Shown here piece by piece: positions 10,780 to 18,266 of a DNA stretch of 64,000 nt; the stretch's first letter is position 1; every line of letters begins with the position of its first letter. The position numbers and the translations under genes are program-made. This stretch comes from Pinguiococcus pyrenoidosus (Eukaryota > Sar > Pinguiophyceae > Pinguiochrysidales > Pinguiochrysidaceae). Under the pieces are notes generated by a model. The model did no database searches. It was not told the DNA's origin and saw nothing but the letters and a program-made list of their open reading frames with translations. Location: contig JAAMXY010000044.1 in assembly GCA_019677205.1 (NCBI GenBank), positions 1,413-65,412 of the forward strand. The letters run 5' to 3'.

Positions 10780-11600
10780 GGTTGATCCCTTTCAATCACT
10801 ACAAAAGTTGGTGGGTTTTTGGCGGGAAAGAGCGGCAAATGCCAATAGCAATGATCGAACCCAGTATGTTTTTTTGAAATTTTTAATTTGTTTTATAATT
10901 TCTGGATTTTGAACTCAGATCCTGATGTAATTAGTTTGTTTGTACAACGGTGCATGGGAGAAGATCGGATGCTCAAATCAAGAAAGCATTTTGCTTCTTG
11001 CTTCAATCCCCTCGAAACGTCACTCGCATCCACTTTGCATGCAGCGGCGTGCTCCTGCCCCCTCTCTCTCACCCCCCCTCTCGCAGCACTTCTACTGTGC
11101 GAGGTGCGACAAGCAAGTAGCTTCTCGGCGGTCGGCACATTGACATGCACGCACGACAAGCAAGCAACAGGCAGAGCGACGAAGCACTGAATCATCATCA
11201 GCCATCGCGACGCAGCCAGCCACTGGACAAACACAGTCACACCGCCTGGCCGCTCAGGAATGCAAGGCAGTCGTGGTCACAACTCGGAAGTACCGACGGC
11301 GCGGAAAAGCTTCTTTCTTGCTTGTGTCCAGAAGCAAAAAATTCGAGTTCTCCAGCGTCGCTTCACTCTCTCCTTATTATGGCTTCCACAACGCCTCCAC
11401 TTCCAAATTCGAAAATCAATTTCCCAAGCCTTGAAGTCTATTCTCCCATACTTCATACCCGTCCGAAGAGCCACAACCGGTTCGCCCAATCCCCCTGGAG
11501 CTCCGTCCCGTCACGGCCAACGAAAATCCAAGAAAGCTGCCGAGCTTCTCGTCCTCTCATCTGCGGCGCACGTGGGCGCACGGCACAACACGGCACAAAC
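10780..11600. promoter_or_regulatory. divergent promoter region with AT-rich islet
   Basis: Separates the minus-strand gene starting at 10779 from the plus-strand ZNG1 gene at 11601. A T-rich/AT-rich islet lies at about 10864-10935. The ZNG1 reading frame stays open back to 11145, but that extension has no conserved motif, so it is treated as 5' UTR. Confidence 0.5.
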
Positions 11601-12875
11601 ATGGCCTCTGCAGAGTCCGATTCCGGCGCTGGCGCCGCGGCGGACCCGCGCATCCCAGTCACGGTGATCACCGGCTTCCTGGGCTCCGGCAAGACCACGC
11701 TGCTCAACTACATCCTCACGTCCACCAAGCATGAGCGCAAGATCGCGGTGATCGAGAACGAGTTCGGAGAAGTGGGCGTGGACGACGCGCTGCTGGCGGC
11801 CAACACGAAGGAGCATGTCGCCGAGGAGATCATCGAGATGATGAACGGCTGCATCTGCTGTACGGTACGCGCGGACTTGGTCACCGTGCTCAAGCGCCTT
11901 GCCAAGCGCGTCATCGACGGCGGCCTTCGCCTGGACGCCATCGTCATCGAGACCACCGGCATGGCCGACCCGGCGCCCGTGGCGCAGACCTTCTTCGTGG
12001 ACCCGGATGTGGAGGCCTTCGCCCGCCTGGACGGCATCGTGACCTTGGTGGACGCCAAGCACATCGAAGCGCATCTGGATGACAAGAAGCCCGACGGCGT
12101 GGAGAACGAGGCGGTGGAGCAGGTGGCCTTCGCCGACCGCATCCTGCTCAACAAGATCGATCTGGCGACCGAGGAGGAGCTGGCTCGCGTGGAGGGCCGG
12201 CTGCAGGCGATCAACCGCTTCGCGCCCATCCGGCGCTGCCAGCGCTCAGAGGTGGATGTGGACAGCGTGCTGAACATCCGGGGCTTCGACCTGCAGCGCA
12301 CGCTGGAGATGGACCCGGAGTTCCTCAACACCGACGGCGAGCACCAGCATGACGACTCGGTGAGCAGCCTGAGCATCAACCTGCCCGGCTCCGTGGACCT
12401 GGAGCTCGTCCAGGACTGGGTGCGAGACCTGCTGCGCGAGAAGGGCGCCGACATCTACCGCATGAAGGGCGTGCTGTCCATCTACCGTGCCAAGCAGAGG
12501 TTCTTCTTCCAAGGCGTCCACATGCTGTTCGACGGCACCTTCGGCGAGCCGTGGAAGGAGGGCGAGGCGCGCGAGAACTCCATGGTCTTCATCGGCAAGA
12601 ACCTCGATCACGCGGCCCTGAGGACTAGCTTCGAGGCATGCCTCGTGTCGGAAGAGGCGATGGCGAAGAAGTTGAGCAGCCTCCGCTTCGCAGTCGGTGA
12701 CCGCGTGGAGTGCAACACGCGGGAGGGATGGCTCCAGGGAGAGATCATCCAACTGATGTACCGCGAGGAATTCATGCCTCCGGGAATGGTGGCGCCCTAC
12801 CAGATCAAGCTGGACGACGGTGTCCGCATCTATGCCCCGGCCGACAGCGACATGGTCATTCGCCGGGCTACGTAA
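11601..12875 (+). CDS. ZNG1: ZNG1/CobW-family GTP-dependent metallochaperone with C-terminal SH3-like domain
   Basis: Single-exon, 424 residues from MASAESDSGAG. Motifs in order: Walker A GFLGSGKTT, ENEFGEVGVD, the metal-binding CxCC motif (NGCICCTVR), ETTGMADPAP (switch), and NKIDLATEEEL (GTP base recognition). There is a short histidine patch (GEHQHDD) and the CobW C-terminal domain (MKGVLSIYRAKQRFFFQGVH, MVFIGKNLD). ZNG1 proteins deliver zinc to client enzymes such as methionine aminopeptidase. Beyond the family's usual end there are about 60 extra residues (VGDRVECNTREGWLQGEII...YQIKLDDGVRIYAPADSD) that look like a small SH3-like beta-barrel. It lies about 3.5 kb from the ZIP and CDF zinc transporters. 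Confidence 0.92.
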   Translation: MASAESDSGAGAAADPRIPVTVITGFLGSGKTTLLNYILTSTKHERKIAVIENEFGEVGVDDALLAANTKEHVAEEIIEMMNGCICCTVRADLVTVLKRLAKRVIDGGLRLDAIVIETTGMADPAPVAQTFFVDPDVEAFARLDGIVTLVDAKHIEAHLDDKKPDGVENEAVEQVAFADRILLNKIDLATEEELARVEGRLQAINRFAPIRRCQRSEVDVDSVLNIRGFDLQRTLEMDPEFLNTDGEHQHDDSVSSLSINLPGSVDLELVQDWVRDLLREKGADIYRMKGVLSIYRAKQRFFFQGVHMLFDGTFGEPWKEGEARENSMVFIGKNLDHAALRTSFEACLVSEEAMAKKLSSLRFAVGDRVECNTREGWLQGEIIQLMYREEFMPPGMVAPYQIKLDDGVRIYAPADSDMVIRRAT

Positions 12876-13117
12876 GACATTCCTACTCGATCTACGCCAT
12901 GCGTGAGTCCATTTCAAGCTGCTCGGTGAGCAGCTTGAAATTCCGAGTGAGGAGCATACTCATTCCCAGGGCTCCAAGTGGCAGCAGGTGGCAGAGCCTC
13001 GCGGAAGCGTATTAACCTTGATCCCTTGTAGAAAGGATAGAGACTGCCGAGCCGGTGTTTCTTCTTTCTTGGAAAGGAATTTCGTTTTGCGCCACCTGCT
13101 CTGTTTCCGTTTTGATT

Positions 13118-13213
13118 TTTTCCCACGTTCCCATGTTTCCATTTTTTCCCATTTTCCCATGCTCCCATGTTCCCATGTTCCCATGTGCCCATGTTCCCAT
13201 GTTCCCATTTTCC
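13118..13213 (+). repeat. 8-bp tandem repeat (CCCATGTT-like)
   Basis: Degenerate tandem array of an 8-bp unit, mostly TCCCATGT with variants such as TCCCATTT and GCCCATGT. About ten copies lie in the convergent spacer downstream of ZNG1. It is not in a gene. Confidence 0.8.
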
Positions 13214-13535
13214 CTGCTCGCTTCATCACCCCATTCTCCTTTCTTTGCCATCCCTTTGATTGATATCGTCGGCATACCATCGGGGAAGACGCAGCTTCCA
13301 CTGCCGCCACGTTGCAGCAGTTCAGCGATATCGCAACGTAGAGGGATACAGAGGAAGAGAGGCATCGGGAGAACATGCAGGGGCGAGGATGGGAGCTGGA
13401 CCTACGAAAAGCAAAAGGAGGCTCTTTCATTCCCCGACTGTCTCATCCTTCAGCTCTGGACTTCTTGTGGGAACGGCACAGTACCAGGCAAAGACTGCAC
13501 CAAGTTGAGCTCGGGAGGAAGGGATCCTTTCCGCT

Positions 13536-13606
13536 CGCTCTTCACTTCCGGCAGGCTTGCCGTAGCTGCTAACAGCAGTTGCGACACCCGCCATCATTCG
13601 AGAACG
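13536..13606 (-). promoter_or_regulatory. SECIS element, type II (selenocysteine insertion)
   Basis: Read on the minus strand, 160 nt after the stop at 13766. Helix I is CGTTCT pairing with AGAGCG, then an internal loop (CGA/TGA). The quartet is ATGA on the 5' side and GAAG on the 3' side, giving the tandem G.A/A.G pairs. Helix II is TGGCGGG with CCTGCCG (7 pairs), a 2-nt AG bulge, then TGTCG with CGGCA (5 pairs). The apical internal loop has the conserved AA (C-AA / CTA), and above it a mini-stem CTGCT/AGCAG closes a GTT triloop. The ATGA-to-AA distance is 13 nt, within the eukaryotic SECIS range. All elements are visible directly; recruitment of SBP2 and eEFSec is known for such elements. 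Confidence 0.88.
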
Positions 13607-13765
13607 CTCGTTCCAGACGCCCACCCTCCCAAACACCCAACCCCTCACGAATCCGAGTTCAAAGCTCAACCTCAGAGTCCTACGTTCCTACAGCGGACGC
13701 TCCGGTTTCCGACCACCACTTCCCATCGCGTTTGCTTCCTACAACTTCGTGCCAAAAAAAACGCA

Positions 13766-14881
13766 CTAGGCCGCGTCCACGGGGATGCTCTTCTCATAGA
13801 GCGCGTCGTACTTGGTCGCATGCGTGTGCAAGGCGCTGGCGACCGCATTGATCACGGCCGCGGGCACCTTCTCCGAACAGTCCAGCGAGGCCAGTGCGTC
13901 GCGAGCAAGTCGCAGGATGCGCGCGTGGTCCTCCGCGTGCGTCGCGGCGGCGGAGAAGCGGTCGTCCGTCCCCGCGCCGCGGCCAAAGCCATGCGCCGCC
14001 AGGAGCTCCTCCTCATGCGAGAAGTGCGACGCGAAGACGTTGATCACCTGCTCCAGGTCGGCCGCGCGCTGCGACGCAGCCAGAGCTTCCAGCGCCTGCG
14101 TGCACTCCGCATGCTCCTCGTCCATGGACGTCACGCCCACCGACGGCAGCGCCTGCACAGCCGCAGCCTCTTCGGCGCCACAGCCCTCGGCCGCACCGAC
14201 CACTTCGCATGCGTCGCTGGCCGCGATCGCGGCCAGCAGATCCCGCTTCTCCAAGCAGCCCGACGCGTCGATGCCCAGCTGGCGCATCACGTCCTTCAGC
14301 TGCCGCACCGAGGCCGTGGCCAACTTGGCGCCGCTGAGCCTCGGCACCTGCGGCGCTTCCGCTCGCGCCGCCGTCGCCACCGCCTCCTGCCTCTCGTCCA
14401 GCTCGTCGTCGTCCAGGTCCAGGATGTGCGCGAGCGTGACCTCGAGGTCTCGAAAGGCCGCCTCGCCGGCCTCCAAGAACGCGCGCGTCGCGCCGGACAC
14501 CACGCGCGCCTCACTGTCCAACACCACGAAGCCGCTGCAGCCCAGCTGGCCGAAGCGCGGCATGTGCTCCTTGTCCTTGATGTACGCGTTCGTGACCGCG
14601 TCTAAACCGAACGAACGCTCGAACATGAGAGCGGTGGGCCGGCCCACAACGCTGATGCACAGGAAGACGATGCTCGGCCACACATTCGAGCTCGCCCACT
14701 TCTCCATCTGCATCGCGCAAGGCCGGCATCCGCCTCAGCCGTCGTTGTAGAAGTGCACCACGGTGGCGTCTGCGCCGCTGCGCGCGCGCACGAACTCCAC
14801 CAGAGACGTCTGCGGCTCTTCACCGCCCGGCGCGCGCACGTGGAACCGGAAGTCCGGCGGCACCTTGCCGAACATCGCCAT
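13766..14881 (-). CDS. selenoprotein: thioredoxin-fold domain (U-x-x-C) fused to hemerythrin domain
   Basis: Single exon of 371 residues if TGA at 14735-14737 is read as selenocysteine 49. The N-terminal domain runs VVHFYNDG-U-GGC-RPC, a redox U49-x-x-C52 motif after a beta strand. It continues through WPSIVFLCISVVG to GCSGFVVLD near residue 110, as in AhpC/thioredoxin-like folds. A linker with a helical LKDVMRQLGIDASGCLEKRDLL segment follows. The C-terminal domain is a hemerythrin with ligands H257, H286, E290, H315, H319, H354 and D359; spacings 29, 4, 25, 4, 35 and 5 match the family apart from two longer loops. No GT donor lies near the TGA, the frame stays open on both sides, and a SECIS lies in the 3' UTR. 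It may sense or detoxify O2, NO or peroxide. Confidence 0.85.
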
Positions 14882-15124
14882 CTGCGCTGCGCAGCGCCAC
14901 AGCACGAGATCCGGAGGGGACCGCGCGTCGCGACTTCGCGAGCGGACGAGAGCTCCTAGAAGATGGCGGGAAGAGTGCGGATCAGCTGATCGGGACTGCG
15001 GCGCTTCTTTTGAGCGTTTTGGGTTCTCTTCATTTTTCGGGTTTTTGTCTTCGGAGGTTCAAAGATCCGCGCGAAACGCGATCAGAATTCCGCCGATTTT
15101 GGCGCCAAAACTTTTTCAAACCGA

Positions 15125-16644
15125 ATGGAGCCGGTCGCGCTAGACACTGGCGATGCGGCGGCGGACGAACTGGCGGCTTTGGCGTCGAAACTGCCGCGGA
15201 GTGACTTGAAAACGGCCGCAGCAGCGCTGTCGGCATTCAACTCGGAGAACGAAGGTTTGCGCGCGCGCCTTTTCCTTTCGTTGGGGTTGTCTTTCTTCTT
15301 CCCACCTTTCGACTGCGCCAGACGCCTCAGCGACGGAACTAACCTAACCCAAACCCAAACCCAAACCCAAACCCAAACCCAAAAGATGAAGTGGACTTCT
15401 TGAGTCGCGCAGGCGCGACGCTCGCGGGCAAGGAAAGCCTCGTTGCGGAGCTTTTGTCGCTCTGCGCGCGTCTGCTGTCGTCGACGCCGGATTTTGTCGC
15501 GCAGCCAGTGGAGGCGCTGGCGTGTGCGCAGACGCTGCTGTGCATGCGCCTCATGCTGAGGCAGCGCAAGGGTGTGGAGCGCTTGCGCGACGATGCGGCG
15601 GTGGCGCTGTACTTGAAAGCGCTGGAGGTCCCGAGCGCCGCCAGCGACCCGGAGCGGGATGTGGCCGATCGCGGATTGAACTGCCTTGCGGTGGCGCTGA
15701 CCAGAGACGAGCAGAAGATCCGATGGTTTTGCGCGGAGAAGAGCGGCGTTCAGATGCTGCTGCGCGTGTTGAGAAGCTCCCGAGCGACAACGACGCTTTT
15801 CAACGCCGCGCGATTGCTGTACTACATCGCTGGAACCACTCCCAGCGCTCTTCAGGAGCTGGTGTCCTCGAGACCACAAGATGACTTCATCGTTCTGGCG
15901 GCGTTTCTTGTTCGAAGCCAGCACCCCCCGTTTCCCAAAGGCGCCGAGCGCGTGAGACTGGTGGCCGAGATGCTGAAGCTGCTTTTCCTGCTGCAGAACT
16001 TTGCCGTCTCGAGCGGAGCCATTGGGTCGCTCCTGGAGGAGGACAGTCCGATGATGACCGAGCTGGGCATCTTGACGTGCGAGATCATGGCGCTGCCCAA
16101 CTCCTTCATGGAAGTCGTGGACCTGAAGATGCACCTGGTGCATCTGCTGCTGTTCATGCCGGACAGCTTCGTGGCCTTCCTGGCGCTGCAGGAGACCTCG
16201 ATGGACTTGCTGGCGCTGCTGGAAGTGCAGATCACGAGGCGCCTGACCGACGAAGACATCGACGAGCGGGCCATGGGGCCCCTTCTGCAGGTTCTCCAGA
16301 AGCTGGCGCACCAAGACCAGGCATGCCGCGAGCAGATGGCGGCAGCCTTGTTCCCCAATCCGGCACCAGACCGGGGCCCGCTCCCGGTGGGCGCCCTGAC
16401 GCCCGAGGCGCGCCAGAAGTTCATGGAGGATAGGATGCATCCAGTGGACGTGCCGGAGGGGACCTTCCGCGCGCGCTTCATCCGCCTGTGCTGCAGCTTG
16501 GACATGAACGTGAAGAGCACGGCCGTCGAGATCCTCTACGAAATCTGCAATAGAGATGAGAACGTCCTCGTCGATCGAATAGGCTTCGGAAACGCAGTCG
16601 CTTTCCTCCGGATGAAGGGCCTGGTAAACGTGGCTGGCTTGTGA
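15125..16644 (+). CDS. RIC8: RIC-8 / synembryn family G-alpha chaperone and exchange factor
   Basis: Two exons, 15125-15254 and 15386-16644, phase 1, give 462 residues. The protein is built of armadillo-like helical repeats, e.g. FNAARLLYYIAGTTPSALQ and LVAEMLKLLFLLQNF. The C-terminal segment FRARFIRLCCSLDMNVKSTA followed by EILYEICNRDENVLVDRIGFGNA and FLRMKGLV is the family hallmark. Ric-8 folds and activates heterotrimeric G-alpha subunits in animals, fungi and slime moulds, so its presence implies G-protein signalling in this organism. It shares a 243-bp divergent upstream region with the selenoprotein gene. The intron ends in a telomere-like repeat. Confidence 0.85.
15341..15385 (+). repeat. 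(CCCAAA)n telomere-like repeat at intron 3' end
   Basis: AACCTAACCC followed by about six copies of AAACCC (TTTGGG on the other strand), running directly into the AAAAG acceptor of the RIC8 intron at 15385. It replaces the usual pyrimidine tract. The unit differs from plant-type TTTAGGG by one base deletion, and the first copies (CTAACC, CTAACCC) resemble TTAGGG-type repeats. Confidence 0.85.
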
Positions 16645-16899
16645 GCTTGTATGCTTTCAACGAGGCTTGTCTTGTTTGGGCGTGTTCTTGAAGGCGCGGC
16701 ACCGATGTCACACCTGCTTTTGCAGGCCGCCCTGGGCCAGCATATTGGAGCCCTCAAGCGCCCTTGGCAACGCATCTCTCCTTCAGCACCGCCCTGAAGG
16801 CACCATTCCTACGTCGTCTCTTCTTCTTCTTGCAGCGGTGCCTTTTCTCTTCTTTCATCTTCTGCTTCCTCTTCTTGTGTTGGGTTCCCAGCTCCCACT

Positions 16900-18034
16900 T
16901 CACGTGACTTCTCCGACGTTTGGCCCACCGAGGCTTTGCAACCGCCAGGAATAGTCAAAGACGCCAACAGCGACGTCAAAGTCTGGAACGCTGCGATCCA
17001 CAGAAGCATCCAATCTTTGGTACTTCATGACGCGATTCGTCGCACGCACGACGTTTCCGGCTTCTCTGTGGAAATGCACGACCGACTCGTAGTCTGCATC
17101 ATCCACGACTCTCCCATCCACAGCCACCTGTATGCATGGAGAACGCATGTATGCATCAAAAGGGGCCTGCCGTCAGTGCTGTCCTTGATGGCCTTTGCTT
17201 GGCAAGGTGTCCCCCGGCAGACTAACCTTCTGCCGCAGCACCTCTCGCGTGTAGTGGTCATCCGCGCCACTTTGCGCCCAGTCTGCCCTCTGGACGGTGA
17301 CATAGATGCTCTGCTTGTCCTTTCCCGCCGCGCCAGCCCTATCCACGTCAGCACCCGCCTCAACTCCATCTTCGGCGGCAATGTCCAGCCGAAGCCGCTC
17401 CGGATACTCGTCGTCCGGCGGAGCGTAGGCCACTTGCTCCACCACCTCAAAGCCGCTGAAGCCGTTCAGCTCGTTGACGGCATTGAAAGCTCGGTCCTGC
17501 CGGCACAGCCTACCGTACTTCTCGGTCCTCTCCGGAGTCTGGAAACGCGCGAGGTAGTTGACGCCGTCGTCTTCCGTCTCGATGGCGTCAATGGCCTGGA
17601 TCAGCGTGTCCTTGTCGACGACGGAGACGCCTCTGGGCATCGTGAAGCGCTCCGCTCGGCATTCGACTCTCCAAGTGCCCTCCAGAAAGGCCGGAAACGC
17701 CAGAATGCCTGCGCGGATCCAGAGTCTTTTAGCCCCGTGCATTGGTGTCGACGAGTCCTCGGCTCTCACCTCTTCCGCGGTCTCCAGAGGTGTCCGGCCT
17801 GCGCGGGCGGAAGGTGTCCAAGTCTCCGAGGCGCTGCTCAAGCAGCTTGGCGTTGCATGGAGCAGAAAAGTCGGCGGAACTACGAAGCAGCGGAGCTTCC
17901 GCGGCAGATCCTTGGGGGGCAAAGGGAAGAAAGGCCGCGGGAATGGCCAAAATGGTCCTCCTGGACCACCGGCGGCATTGTACCGCCTGTAGAGTAAGAA
18001 TGAAAAGCCATCTGATGCCACACCGGGGGCTCAT
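16900..18034 (-). CDS. DUF6816-like protein, probable thylakoid-lumen protein
   Basis: Three exons (17770-18034, 17227-17708, 16900-17127) splice in phase into 324 residues. The N-terminus has a first hydrophobic segment (IRWLFILTLQAVQC). A twin-arginine-like signal SRRTILAIPAAFLPFAPQGSAA follows, which fits lumen targeting behind an ER signal. The mature part has FLEGTWRVECRAERFTMPRG, DRAFNAVNELNG, VDGRVVDDADYESVVHFHREAG and ends with FDYSWRLQSL. This pattern (GxW near the start, DRAFN in the middle, YDYxxRL at the end) resembles the DUF6816 plastid family. Function is unknown. The family call is moderately sure; lumen targeting is inferred from the signal alone. Confidence 0.7.
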
Positions 18035-18161
18035 CTGACTGCACTTTGACGCACTTGTGGCGCAGAGCCCGAGAATCTTTGTCTTTTGGGAGGGGGCATT
18101 ACAGGGAGAGATTATAAGAACAACGGGAGCACAACATCTCTTCAAGCAAAGCATCTTGATT

Positions 18162-18193
18162 CTCCTCCTCCTCCTCCTCCTCCTCCTCCTCCT
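18162..18193 (+). repeat. (CTC)n trinucleotide microsatellite
   Basis: An uninterrupted CTC/TCC run in the spacer between the DUF6816-like and MCMBP genes (18035-18266), inside a longer pyrimidine-rich stretch to 18270. It is noncoding by position, between a minus-strand start and a minus-strand stop. Confidence 0.85.
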
Positions 18194-18266
18194 GCTCCTT
18201 CCCTTCATCTCCTCCTCCTTCGTCTTCTTCATCATCTCCTTCTTCCTCTTTCAGCTCTTGCTTCTC

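Larger units (their letters stand above)
12876..13765. other. convergent 3' region (3' UTRs, repeat, SECIS)
   Basis: Lies between the stop of ZNG1 (plus) and the stop of the hemerythrin selenoprotein (minus), so it should hold both 3' UTRs. It contains the CCCATGTT repeat (13118-13213) and the SECIS (13536-13606). A long plus-strand frame from 13055 to 14605 crosses it but is antisense to the selenoprotein and not supported. Confidence 0.6.

Noticed and set aside
13055-14605. 516-codon plus-strand open frame
   Set aside because: Antisense to the hemerythrin selenoprotein and crossing the CCCATGTT repeat and SECIS. Its sequence is the Arg/Ala/Leu-rich shadow expected from GC-rich coding DNA.
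14735-14737. TGA as a true stop or as removed by an intron
   Set aside because: A stop here would end a protein just inside a thioredoxin fold while conserved coding continues without a break. No GT donor and AG acceptor flank it within reach, and a SECIS lies in the 3' UTR.
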